From positions 124,001-188,000 of the forward strand of contig CAYWYS010000001.1 of NCBI GenBank assembly GCA_964462675.1: a stretch of 64,000 nt of DNA. The letters are read 5' to 3'. Shown here in pieces: positions 1 to 7,826 of this stretch (within the stretch, counting starts at the first letter, position 1; every line of letters begins with the position of its first letter). Source of the stretch: XN24 sp964462675. GTDB taxonomy: Bacteria > Pseudomonadota > Gammaproteobacteria > Steroidobacterales > XN24. The position numbers were made by a program, and so were the translations under genes. The notes beneath the pieces are model-generated. The model did no database searches. It had not been told where the DNA came from and saw nothing but the letters and a program-made list of their open reading frames with translations.

Positions 1-1
1 G

Positions 2-1573
2 TACGACACCGATGGCCAGGGGCTGATGGGCCTTGGGATGCTGGTCGACGGCGAATCACTGCCGATGACTTCGCCGCCGCCGGACGACACGCGCAACTCC
101 GTGGCCGACCTGCTGCGGCTGAAGGACCCGGCGCTGACGACCGCGGCCGAGCGGCCGGGCCGCTTCCTGCGTGTCGTGCAGGCCGTGCCGACGCCGCCGG
201 GACTGTCGCGCGAGGCGATTGGCGAGACCGATATGGAGATGCAGCAGATCGTCGGCTACACGGAGCTCGAGCCGGATGGCTCGTTCCGCATCAAGGTGCC
301 GGCCGACACGCCGCTCGGCGTCTCGGTGGTGGACGCCGAGGGTCGCGCCATCCAGGTGCACACGAACTGGATGCAGGTACGCCCGGGCGAGACCCGGACC
401 TGCAACGGTTGCCACTCGCCGCGCCGGGGCAGCGCGTTGAACTCGGCGCCGATCGCCGGCTTCCATCCGAACGCCACGATGTCAGGCGAACTCGGCGAGT
501 CGATGGCCGAGACGCGCACCAGGCTGAATCCGGACGCCATGCTGCTGAAGGCCGACCTGGCTTTCGAGGACGTCTGGACCAACCCGGCGCAGGCGGGCCG
601 GCCCGCGGATCCGTCGCTGCTTATAAGCTACGCTGACCTGCCGGCCACTGTGCCGGCGCCGGTCGACGGCATCGTCAATTACCCGGAGCACATCCAGCCG
701 CTGTGGGAAGCCGACCGCGGCGCCATCACTTGCGTGAGCTGCCATGCCAGCGACGATCCGGCGGATCCGACGTCCGCGGGACTGGACCTGCGCGGCACGC
801 CGTCAGGCTCCGGACGCCTCAAGTCGTACGAGGAGCTGATGATCGGCGATCCGGTGCTCGATCCGGATACCGGCCTGCCACAGCTCAGGACACTGCAGAA
901 CGGCGAAATCGAGATCGTGCGCGAGGCGCCGCTGGTCAGCAGCGGCGGGTCGCGCGACGGCGCGCGCGCCAGTCGGCTGGTGGCGAAGCTCTACGAGCAG
1001 CCGCTGCGCTCCGGCGCGACGCTGGTGGACCCGCCGACCGTCGATCATCGCGGCCTGCTGAACGCCAGCGAGCTGCGCCTGCTGGCGGAGTGGGTCGATC
1101 TTGGCGGCCAGTACTACAACGATCCCTTCGACGACGCCGACGGCGACGGCTTCAGGGCGCTGTCGGAGGTCCGCGGCGGCCTGCAGGGCCTGTCGAGCGC
1201 GCTGTTCCAGGCGACGGTCCACCCGGTGCTGATGAACCGCTGTGCCGGCTGCCACCAGCCGTTCGGCAACACCGGCTCGCCGTCGACGCCGAACGATCCG
1301 GTCAACACCGGCTTCCGCTCCACCCGCTACGTGCTGACCGGCAACGTCGAAGGCGACTTCAACATTTCCGTGTCGATGGTCGCCAATGTCTGCGAGCCGG
1401 AGTCCAACTACCTGCTGCTGCGGCCGAGCTCGACGGAGCTCGACAATCCGCCGCATCCGCGGCTGGGCGTCGACCCGGCGGTTCCGGACTCCGGCTACCC
1501 GGTGCTGGAGCACGGCGGGGCCGAGTGGCTGGCGATCCGTGACTGGATCGCTGCGGGCAACTGCGGAACCTGA
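2..1573 (+). CDS. HzsA-like multihaem c-type protein (5' end outside window)
   Basis: The reading frame is open from the first bases, so the true start lies upstream. Three CxxCH haem-binding motifs are visible: CNGCH (base 401), CVSCH (731) and CAGCH (1241). The stretch around 'VRPGETRTCNGCH', preceded by a PADTPLG-type strand segment, resembles the middle domain of proteins annotated as related to the hydrazine synthase alpha subunit. Many bacteria that are not anammox organisms carry such proteins, so hydrazine chemistry is not implied. It is probably a periplasmic or surface electron-transfer protein, but its signal peptide cannot be seen. It is followed 8 bases later by a second haem-motif protein. 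The family assignment is from memory of the motif; the substrate is unknown. Confidence 0.72.
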   Translation, partial: YDTDGQGLMGLGMLVDGESLPMTSPPPDDTRNSVADLLRLKDPALTTAAERPGRFLRVVQAVPTPPGLSREAIGETDMEMQQIVGYTELEPDGSFRIKVPADTPLGVSVVDAEGRAIQVHTNWMQVRPGETRTCNGCHSPRRGSALNSAPIAGFHPNATMSGELGESMAETRTRLNPDAMLLKADLAFEDVWTNPAQAGRPADPSLLISYADLPATVPAPVDGIVNYPEHIQPLWEADRGAITCVSCHASDDPADPTSAGLDLRGTPSGSGRLKSYEELMIGDPVLDPDTGLPQLRTLQNGEIEIVREAPLVSSGGSRDGARASRLVAKLYEQPLRSGATLVDPPTVDHRGLLNASELRLLAEWVDLGGQYYNDPFDDADGDGFRALSEVRGGLQGLSSALFQATVHPVLMNRCAGCHQPFGNTGSPSTPNDPVNTGFRSTRYVLTGNVEGDFNISVSMVANVCEPESNYLLLRPSSTELDNPPHPRLGVDPAVPDSGYPVLEHGGAEWLAIRDWIAAGNCGT

Positions 1574-1581
1574 GCACAAGC

Positions 1582-2103
1582 ATGCGCAGCACAGGGTGTC
1601 GTCCGCTGGTATTCGTCGCCATGGCCCTGCTGGGCGCCTGTGGCGGCGATGTCGAGAACACGCCGGTGTCCTCGACGGGCGGCACCCTGTGCATCGCGGA
1701 TTTCACCGACTGCGTGAACCCGATTTTCGATGCCGTGATCAACGGCCGGACCGGGCAGACGACCTGCGCTGCGAGCGGCTGCCACGACGTCGGCGCCGGC
1801 TCCGGCGGCGCCTTCAAGATCTTTCCCCAGGCGACGCCGGGGTCTGTCGAGATGATGGCGAACTTCTTTTCCGCGCGGGCGTTTTCGAATCTCGACAATC
1901 CCGGCCAGAGCAAGCTGCTGCTGGAGCCGCTGCAGGGCGTGTTCTCGATCACCGGGACACACACTGGCGGCGATATCTTCCCGGACGTCAATGACCCCTG
2001 CTTCGTGGCGATCCGCAACTGGATCTCGACCAGGGTCGAAGACGAGGAAGCCGCCAGCTGCGGATTCTGTTCGCCGCCGCCGCTGCCCGAATGCGGGTAT
2101 TGA
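1582..2103 (+). CDS. Lipoprotein with a single CX4CH motif
   Basis: This 173-residue protein starts with a short signal sequence and a lipobox ending in LLGAC, so it should be an envelope lipoprotein. It carries one spaced motif, CAASGCH near residue 60, which has four residues between the cysteines instead of two. CX4CH can bind haem c in some multihaem proteins, so it may be a monohaem protein. Four further cysteines near the C-terminus could form disulfides. It starts 8 bases after the HzsA-like gene and is followed by a barrel protein, so it looks like the second gene of the operon. The function is unknown; a partner of the upstream cytochrome is an inference. Confidence 0.6.
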   Translation: MRSTGCRPLVFVAMALLGACGGDVENTPVSSTGGTLCIADFTDCVNPIFDAVINGRTGQTTCAASGCHDVGAGSGGAFKIFPQATPGSVEMMANFFSARAFSNLDNPGQSKLLLEPLQGVFSITGTHTGGDIFPDVNDPCFVAIRNWISTRVEDEEAASCGFCSPPPLPECGY

Positions 2104-2106
2104 GCG

Positions 2107-2910
2107 ATGAAGGCAGGGAGCCGGGCAGCGCGGTTTTGGCAGAGTCAGGGCTGGCCCTGGCTCTGGCTGTTGCTGCTGCTGGGCACGCTGCTGGTCGGCC
2201 TGCTCGGCGCCGTGGCGCCCGCCGCCGCGGCCGGCAAGGAGCCGCTGCAGCTGACGGTCACGCAGCCCTACGCCGAGATGCGCACCGGCCCGGGGCGCGG
2301 CTACCCGGTATTCCATATCGTCGAGCGCGGTGAGTCGTTCGCACTGCTGCGGCGACGCACCGACTGGGTCATGGTGGAGACGGAATCCGGCAAGCGCGGC
2401 TGGATGAGCGTCAGCACCGTCGAGGCGGCCGCCGGACCGGGCGGCGAGGCGGTGCTGTTCGGCCGCACCGGCGCGGACCAGTGGCGCGACCGGCGCTTTG
2501 AAGTCGGCTTCGGCTTCGGCGACTTCGACGGCGACGCGGCATTCAGCTTCCGCGCCGGCTACCGCCTCGGCCCGCACTTCATCCTCGAGGGCCAGCTGCT
2601 GCAGGCGGCCGGCAATTTCTCCAGTACCACGGTCTACCACGCCAATCTGCAGGTCGTGCCGTTTCTCGACAGCAGGATCGCGCCGTTCTTCGGCATCGGC
2701 GTGGGCCGCATCAGGAACGAGCCGCGCAGCACGCTCGTCGACGCCGCCAACGTCGAGGAATGGGCCGGCAACGCCGGCATCGGCGCGCGTGCCTGGTTGA
2801 CCCAGCGCTTCCTGGTGCGCGGCGACCTGCGCCAGTACGTGCTGACGCGCGACGAAAACAACAACGACGACTTCACCGAGATCTCGCTTGGGTTCTCGGT
2901 TTTCTTTTGA
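2107..2910 (+). CDS. SH3-domain outer-membrane beta-barrel protein
   Basis: The 267-residue product has an N-terminal hydrophobic segment (about residues 20-40) ending in an Ala-rich cleavage site. A bacterial SH3-like domain follows (about 45-100; 'EMRTGPGRGYPVF' and 'KRGWMSV' are typical). The rest (about 115-267) has alternating aromatic and polar residues like a small beta-barrel, and the last residue is Phe, as in many outer-membrane proteins. The SH3b domain may contact peptidoglycan. It starts 3 bases after the previous stop and is followed by another barrel-like gene. GltA/GltB/GltH-type barrels of the Glt machinery are a structural analogy only. Confidence 0.6.
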   Translation: MKAGSRAARFWQSQGWPWLWLLLLLGTLLVGLLGAVAPAAAAGKEPLQLTVTQPYAEMRTGPGRGYPVFHIVERGESFALLRRRTDWVMVETESGKRGWMSVSTVEAAAGPGGEAVLFGRTGADQWRDRRFEVGFGFGDFDGDAAFSFRAGYRLGPHFILEGQLLQAAGNFSSTTVYHANLQVVPFLDSRIAPFFGIGVGRIRNEPRSTLVDAANVEEWAGNAGIGARAWLTQRFLVRGDLRQYVLTRDENNNDDFTEISLGFSVFF

Positions 2911-2919
2911 GGAAGACAC

Positions 2920-3576
2920 ATGAACGCGGTACTGCGAATCACGATAGTGGCGATGGCGCTCGCGGCCGGGGGCTGCAGCATGCTGCGCGGCAAGCCGCCT
3001 GCCGACCAGCCGATCGAGGGGCCTGCGCCGGCGGTCATCGACCCGGCGCTGGAGCGCCGCGACATCGTGCGCCCGGCGATCGACACCGAGGACTGGGAGG
3101 TCGGCCTGTTCGGCGGCATGCTGTCGATCGAGGACTTCGGCAGCGAGCCGATATACGGCGCGCGCCTCGCCTACCACCCGACCGAGTACCTGTTCCTCGA
3201 GGGCCGCTACGCCCGTTCCACGATCGAGGATTCCAGCTTCCGCCGCATCGGTGCGCCGATCTTCGACTCGAAGAGCGAGGACGTCACGGCCTACGACCTG
3301 TCGGTCGGGCTGATGATCCTGCCGGGTGAGGTCTTCCTTGGCACGCGCTGGGCCCGCACCAGCGGCGTGTACCTGAGCTTCGGCGCCGGCCAGGTCGAAT
3401 TCGCCGACCGCGACAGCATCAGCTACGCATTCGGCTTCGGCATGAAGGTCCTGCCGACGGACTGGCTGAGCCTGCGGCTCGAGGCGCGCGACAACATCTT
3501 CGAATCGGACCTCCTGGGAGAGAACGAGTGGAAGCACAACTTCGAAATCAATTTCGGCTTCGGCATCTTTTTCTGA
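2920..3576 (+). CDS. Outer-membrane beta-barrel lipoprotein
   Basis: This 218-residue protein has a signal peptide with a lipobox (ALAAGGC, Cys near residue 19), a proline-rich linker, and then a region of repeated amphipathic strands ('YEFGFGMKV'-like periodicity) ending in 'FGFGIFF'. The terminal Phe is the usual outer-membrane insertion signal. Together this suggests a lipid-anchored or lipoprotein-like small barrel. Its end overlaps the start of the TlpA gene by 49 bases, which is unusually deep and implies coupled expression. No enzymatic motif is visible. Confidence 0.55.
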   Translation: MNAVLRITIVAMALAAGGCSMLRGKPPADQPIEGPAPAVIDPALERRDIVRPAIDTEDWEVGLFGGMLSIEDFGSEPIYGARLAYHPTEYLFLEGRYARSTIEDSSFRRIGAPIFDSKSEDVTAYDLSVGLMILPGEVFLGTRWARTSGVYLSFGAGQVEFADRDSISYAFGFGMKVLPTDWLSLRLEARDNIFESDLLGENEWKHNFEINFGFGIFF

Positions 3577-4061
3577 TCGCCGTGCTGGCGGCCGGACTGC
3601 CGATGGTTGCCGCCGGCAACCAGTCGCCGGTGAACGTCGGCGCGGACGCGCCGGACTTCGCGCTGCGCAGTGCTGCGGGCTCGAACCTGCGACTCTCGGA
3701 GCACCGCGGGCAGGTGGTCATGATCAATTTCTGGGCGACCTGGTGCGGGCCATGCCGCCAGGAGATGCCGAAGCTCGACGAGATCTTCAGCCGCTACGAG
3801 CGCGCCGGCTTCACGCTGCTCGGCGTCAACATCGACGAGGACACGGCCCGGGCCCAGCGGCTCGCGGATGAGCTCGGCGTCAGCTTCCCGCTGTTGTTCG
3901 ACAGCGAGCAGAACGTCAGTCGCCTGTACGACGTGCAGGCGATGCCGATGACCGTGATGGTCGACCGTACCGGCAAAGTCCGCAGCGTCCACTACGGCTA
4001 CAAGGCCGGCATGGAGCAGCGCTACCTCGACGAAGTCCGGGCGCTGTTGCGGGAGGAGTGA
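3528..4061 (+). CDS. TlpA/ResA-type thioredoxin-fold protein
   Basis: The 177-residue protein has an N-terminal signal anchor ('HLFLIAVLAAGLPMVAAG') and a thioredoxin domain of the AhpC/TSA-TlpA type. The redox site WCGPC is near residue 70, followed by the usual cis-Pro region ('AMPMTVMVDRTG'). It should be a periplasmic thiol-disulfide reductant. TlpA/ResA proteins commonly reduce apocytochrome c or copper-site cysteines, which fits the haem proteins upstream. The GTG start at 3528 is chosen because GGGAGAGAA lies just upstream; it lies inside the previous gene. It forms a three-gene set with the DUF4266 and DUF3570 genes that follow. Confidence 0.88.
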   Translation: MEAQLRNQFRLRHLFLIAVLAAGLPMVAAGNQSPVNVGADAPDFALRSAAGSNLRLSEHRGQVVMINFWATWCGPCRQEMPKLDEIFSRYERAGFTLLGVNIDEDTARAQRLADELGVSFPLLFDSEQNVSRLYDVQAMPMTVMVDRTGKVRSVHYGYKAGMEQRYLDEVRALLREE

Positions 4062-4063
4062 TC

Positions 4064-4291
4064 ATGAAACGCCGCGTATCGCTGCTGCTCCTGTTGCTCG
4101 GCCTCGCCCTCGGCGGCTGCGCTGCACCGCAGCCGTGGGTGGCGCCGTACGAGCGCGAGGTGCTGGCCGATCCGCTGATGTCGTTCTCGCGCAATCCGCT
4201 GATGGACAAGCACCGCCAGCATGTGTTCGACGTGCGCGAGGGCGCGCGCGGCGCGACCGATGGCGAGGGGGGCGGGTGTGGCTGTAACTAG
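4064..4291 (+). CDS. Small DUF4266-type lipoprotein
   Basis: This is a 75-residue lipoprotein with a Leu-rich signal sequence and lipobox GGC near residue 19. The mature part contains 'PWVAPYEREVLADP', 'LMSFSRNPLMDKHRQHV', 'VREGARG' and ends in a Gly-Cys-rich tail (GCGCN). This is the layout of the DUF4266 family, whose function is not established. The ATG at 4064 is preferred over an in-frame GTG at 4058 because the GGGAGGAG at 4051-4058 then has normal spacing. It sits between TlpA and DUF3570; the C-terminal cysteines suggest a metal or redox role, possibly served by the thioredoxin, but this is inference. Confidence 0.82.
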   Translation: MKRRVSLLLLLLGLALGGCAAPQPWVAPYEREVLADPLMSFSRNPLMDKHRQHVFDVREGARGATDGEGGGCGCN

Positions 4292-5423
4292 CCCACATGC
4301 TGCCGGCGGCCCCGGCCCCGGCCCCGGCCCAGGGGCCGGGCGCTGCGGCCGCCTGGTCGCCGCGTTGTGCCTGCTGGGCGTCGCTGCGGTCGCGCCCCGC
4401 GCGGCCGTGCTGCCGGAGGACCTGGCCGAGGCGATGTATCACAGCTATGACGGCGGCGGTGTCGAGGTCACCGGCCCCGCGTTTCGCGTCCGCAAGGGTT
4501 TTGCGAACGATTTCTCAGCCACGGCGAACTACTACGTCGACAGCATCAGTTCGGCGTCGATCGATGTCGTCACCAGCGCGAGCCCGTATTCCGAGACGCG
4601 CAATGAGCTCAGCCTAGGGCTCGACTGGCTGAAGGGCAATACGCTGATGAGCATCGGCTACATCCGCAGCGAGGAGGATGACTACGAGTCGGACACCTAC
4701 ACGATCAACGTGGCGCAGGACTTCTTCGGCGGCATGAGCACGGTGACTCTCGGCTACTTGCGCGGCGATGACGTCGTGATGCGGGTGGACACGGATTTCG
4801 AGGACACCGTGGACCGTAACAGCTACCAGCTCAGCTGGTCGCAGGTGCTGACGCCGAAGATCGTCGCCAGCCTGAACTACGAGGCCGTGCTCGAGACCGG
4901 CTTCCTGGCCAATCCCTATCGCTCCGCGCGCATTCTCGGCGCGATGATTCCGGAGATCTATCCGCGCGCCCGCAACAGCCATGCCGTCGCGCTGCGCGGC
5001 ATCGGCATGGTGGCGGACGCGACCTCGCTGGAGCTGGGCTACCGCTGGTACCGGGACAACTGGCAGGTGACCGCACACACCATCGAGTCGGCACTCGCAC
5101 GGCGCATCAAGCCCGACCTGACGGCGGAATTGACCTACCGCTATTACACCCAGGATGCGGCGTCCTTCTACGCCGACGATTTCGACCGGCCCTACGAGTT
5201 CATGGCGCGCGACAAGGAGCTGTCGACTTTCGACAACCACGCCATCGGCGGGCGGCTCAGCTGGGATCTCGGCGGCCGGCTCGGGCCGCTGAGCCGCAGC
5301 TCGGTCAGCATCGGCTACGAGTACATCAGGTTCAGTTTCGACGATTTCACGGACATCCGTAACGGTGAGCTCTATGAATTCAACAGCCATGTCTTCCAGG
5401 TCTGGTTTTCGGGCTGGTGGTAG
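4278..5423 (+). CDS. DUF3570-type outer-membrane protein
   Basis: The mature protein of about 350 residues is rich in alternating aromatic strands and ends in 'FQVWFSGWW', typical of a large outer-membrane beta-barrel. It fits the DUF3570 family, which commonly follows DUF4266. Start choice is uncertain: a GTG at 4278, 14 bases inside the preceding gene, is the best candidate. It gives an odd Gly-Pro repeat of about a dozen residues before the hydrophobic signal segment ('LVAALCLLGVAAV'). The Gly-Pro stretch comes from a CCCCGG hexamer repeat in the DNA. It may form a pore or scaffold; no experimental function is known to me. Confidence 0.8.
   Translation: MAVTSPHAAGGPGPGPGPGAGRCGRLVAALCLLGVAAVAPRAAVLPEDLAEAMYHSYDGGGVEVTGPAFRVRKGFANDFSATANYYVDSISSASIDVVTSASPYSETRNELSLGLDWLKGNTLMSIGYIRSEEDDYESDTYTINVAQDFFGGMSTVTLGYLRGDDVVMRVDTDFEDTVDRNSYQLSWSQVLTPKIVASLNYEAVLETGFLANPYRSARILGAMIPEIYPRARNSHAVALRGIGMVADATSLELGYRWYRDNWQVTAHTIESALARRIKPDLTAELTYRYYTQDAASFYADDFDRPYEFMARDKELSTFDNHAIGGRLSWDLGGRLGPLSRSSVSIGYEYIRFSFDDFTDIRNGELYEFNSHVFQVWFSGWW
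4308..4331. repeat. GGCCCC hexamer microsatellite at the start of the DUF3570 gene
   Basis: Four consecutive GGCCC(C/A) hexamers encode the Gly-Pro run in the leader of the DUF3570 protein. Because the unit is six bases, slippage would change length by Gly-Pro pairs without breaking the frame. Confidence 0.6.
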
Positions 5424-5430
5424 CGCCGGC

Positions 5431-5949
5431 ATGAAAGGCGGCCTGCTCAATACCCTCGCGCTGCTGGCCATGCTGGCGGCGTCGACCCATGCGCATGCCG
5501 CGGAGCCGGCGCCGGATGAGGAACTGCGCGCGCTCAAGCAGGAGCTGGTAGCGCTCAACCGCGACCTCTTCATGCTCGAGGAGGAGCTGCTGTTTCCGGC
5601 GAGCACGCAAGTGGCGGTGTACCTGTCGATGGACGTCGGCAAGTACTTCGCGCTCGATGCCGTCGAGCTGTCGATCGGCAAGCAGCGTGTCGCCAAGTAC
5701 CTGTACACGGAGCGCGAGGTCGACGCCCTGCACCGGGGCGGCGTGCATCGCCTGTATCTCGGCAACCTGAAGACTGGCCAGCACGAGCTGGTGGCGGTGC
5801 TGACGGGCCGCGGGCCGCAGGGCCGCGAGTACCGCCGGGCCACCAGCCTGGAGTTCGAGAAGGGCCTCGGCCCGCAGCAACTGGAACTGGTGCTGCGCGA
5901 CAGCGAGGCGCTGCAGCAGCCGGTGTTCCAGGTGCGGACCTGGGAATAG
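5431..5949 (+). CDS. Periplasmic protein of unknown function with N-terminal coiled coil
   Basis: The 172-residue product has a clear signal peptide ('TLALLAMLAASTHAHA'). A predicted coiled coil follows ('EELRALKQELVALNRDLFML', about residues 28-50), then a beta-rich domain with 'VYLSMDVGKYFALDAVEL' and 'GGVHRLYLGNLKTG'. I do not recognise the family. The ATG at 5431, 7 bases after the DUF3570 stop, gives a normal signal peptide; an in-frame ATG at 5365 would add 22 unlikely residues. It precedes the TPR genes and so probably acts in the same envelope assembly. Confidence 0.6.
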   Translation: MKGGLLNTLALLAMLAASTHAHAAEPAPDEELRALKQELVALNRDLFMLEEELLFPASTQVAVYLSMDVGKYFALDAVELSIGKQRVAKYLYTEREVDALHRGGVHRLYLGNLKTGQHELVAVLTGRGPQGREYRRATSLEFEKGLGPQQLELVLRDSEALQQPVFQVRTWE

Positions 5950-5960
5950 CGGACGGAGTG

Positions 5961-7826
5961 ATGCTGAACCTCAAGCTCACAGTGCTGGTGATGCTGGGCG
6001 CGGCGGTTTTCGCCGGGCCGGCGTCGGCGCAGGCGCCCAAGGCCCCGCCGACGGTGCGCGACCTGGCCTGGGGCGAAGTGCTTTTCCATCACTTCCAGGA
6101 AGACCGCATGCAGGCGCTGGTGCGGCTTGCCGTCGCCGAGCAGCGCGGCGAGCTGGCGCATCACGCGGGCGAGGCGCAGCTGCTCAGGGGCGGCCTGTAC
6201 CTGGCTTGGGGCCTGCGCATCGAGGCGGCGCAGATTTTCGAGGAACTTCTGGCCAGCAGCGCGGCGCCCGCGCAGCGGGACCAGGCCTGGTACTGGCTCG
6301 GCCGGATTCACTACGAGCGTGGCGAGCACGAGCGCGCGGCTGCCGCGCTGGCGCGGATCGGCAATCGCCTGCCGCCCTCGATGGCGTCGGACCGCGTGGA
6401 TCTCGAGGGCCGGGTGCTGATTTCACTCGGTCGCTACGAGGATGCCGCGCGACTGCTGGCCGGCGCCAGGCAGCCGGGCACGTGGCGGCCGTTCGCCGAC
6501 TTCAACATGGCCGTCGCGCTGGTGCGCGCCGGCCGTCCCGCCGAGGGGCTGCCGGTGCTCGACAAGCTCGGCGGCGCGCGCACGCGCGATCCGGAGCTGC
6601 AGATCCTCAGGGACCGCGCCAACCTTGCGCTCGGCCTGGCGCGGCTCGACGACGGCGATGTCGCCGGCGCACGTGTGGCGCTCGACCGGGTCCGGCTCGA
6701 CAGTTCCTACGCATCGCGCGCGCTGCTGGCCGCCGGCTGGGCGGAGGCCGACCGGGGACGCTTCCGCGAGGCGCTCGGACCCTGGAGCCGGCTGGCCGAA
6801 CACCGCGATACCGATGGTGCTGCGCTCGAGGCGATGCTGGCCGTGCCCTGGGCCTGGCACCAGCTCGATGAATCTGGCGCGAGCGTGCTCGGATACGAGC
6901 GCGCGGCCGCGGCCTGCGAGGCCGAACTCGGCCGGCTGGCGGCGGCACAGGAACTCGCACGCGGCGACGTGTTGCTGCGCTTCGCCGTCGCGGATGTGTC
7001 CGAGCCGGCCGAGATCGGTCCGCTCGCGGCCTACCTGCACACGCTGTCGGTGGATCACCCGTTCCGCGCCGTGGCGGCCGACCTGCGCGACCTGCACCTG
7101 CTGCGCGAGAACCTGCTCGAGTGGCGCCGCAGCCTGGGCGCGCTGCGCGACATGGTGGACACCGGTCGCGCACGCTTTTTGCTGGTCGCCCCGCGCGTCG
7201 AGCTGCGCCTCGAAGACGACGACCTCGCCGCGCTCGAGACGCGTTTCGCGGCGGCCGCGGAGGGCTTCGCCGGCTTGCGTGCCGGCGCCGATCCGAGTGC
7301 GCTGGCGACCCCCGGGGAGCGGCGCCTGCTGAGCCGGATTGGCGCGCTCGAGCAACGCATCGCGGCGCTGCCGGCCGGTACGGAGCGTGCTGCGCTCGAA
7401 GAGCGGCTGCGGCGCGTCGACGGCGCGCTCGGCTGGCAGCTGAATCACGAGTGGCCGGGCAGGTTGCACGAGGCCGAGCGCACGCAGCGCGCGGCCACCC
7501 GGGAGCTCGAAGCGGCGCGCGCCGGCCGGCAGAGCCTGGCGGACAACCTGGCGGCTGGACTTGAGCGTTTCACGGGATTCGATACCCGCATCGACGCCGC
7601 TGCCTTGCGCGTCGATGCGCTGCTGGCGCGCGTCGAAGCGGACCACGCCCAAAGGTCGGACGAGTTGCGCGCGCTGGCGCTGCAGGAGCTGAACGGGCGC
7701 GAGCTGCGCGTGTCGGCTTACCTCGGGCAGGCGCGCTTCGCGCTGGCGACCGCCTACGACCAGGCGATCCAGTCACAGGCCGCGCGCGGCGACACGCCGG
7801 GCGGCGCGCCGGGGACGACGCCGTGA
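5961..7826 (+). CDS. Large periplasmic TPR protein
   Basis: The 621-residue product has a signal peptide ('LVMLGAAVFAGPASA') followed by degenerate tetratricopeptide-like helices across about residues 40-330 ('AWYWLGRIHYERGEHERAA' is a clear unit). The C-terminal third (about 430-600) is rich in Glu, Arg, Leu and Ala and looks like coiled coil. Its stop overlaps the GTG of the next TPR gene. Such proteins usually act as periplasmic scaffolds. In the Agl-Glt systems a TPR protein sits between the TolQR motor and the outer membrane, which is the analogy I draw here. Confidence 0.7.
   Translation: MLNLKLTVLVMLGAAVFAGPASAQAPKAPPTVRDLAWGEVLFHHFQEDRMQALVRLAVAEQRGELAHHAGEAQLLRGGLYLAWGLRIEAAQIFEELLASSAAPAQRDQAWYWLGRIHYERGEHERAAAALARIGNRLPPSMASDRVDLEGRVLISLGRYEDAARLLAGARQPGTWRPFADFNMAVALVRAGRPAEGLPVLDKLGGARTRDPELQILRDRANLALGLARLDDGDVAGARVALDRVRLDSSYASRALLAAGWAEADRGRFREALGPWSRLAEHRDTDGAALEAMLAVPWAWHQLDESGASVLGYERAAAACEAELGRLAAAQELARGDVLLRFAVADVSEPAEIGPLAAYLHTLSVDHPFRAVAADLRDLHLLRENLLEWRRSLGALRDMVDTGRARFLLVAPRVELRLEDDDLAALETRFAAAAEGFAGLRAGADPSALATPGERRLLSRIGALEQRIAALPAGTERAALEERLRRVDGALGWQLNHEWPGRLHEAERTQRAATRELEAARAGRQSLADNLAAGLERFTGFDTRIDAAALRVDALLARVEADHAQRSDELRALALQELNGRELRVSAYLGQARFALATAYDQAIQSQAARGDTPGGAPGTTP

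Noticed and set aside
2..2103. Anammox hydrazine synthase
   Set aside because: HzsA-like domain alone is widespread; no HzsB/HzsC or hydrazine dehydrogenase here.
1495..3537. 680-codon open frame on the minus strand
   Set aside because: It runs antisense to three real genes, has low-complexity Arg/Ala/Gln content, and no domain. High GC creates long open frames on the opposite strand.
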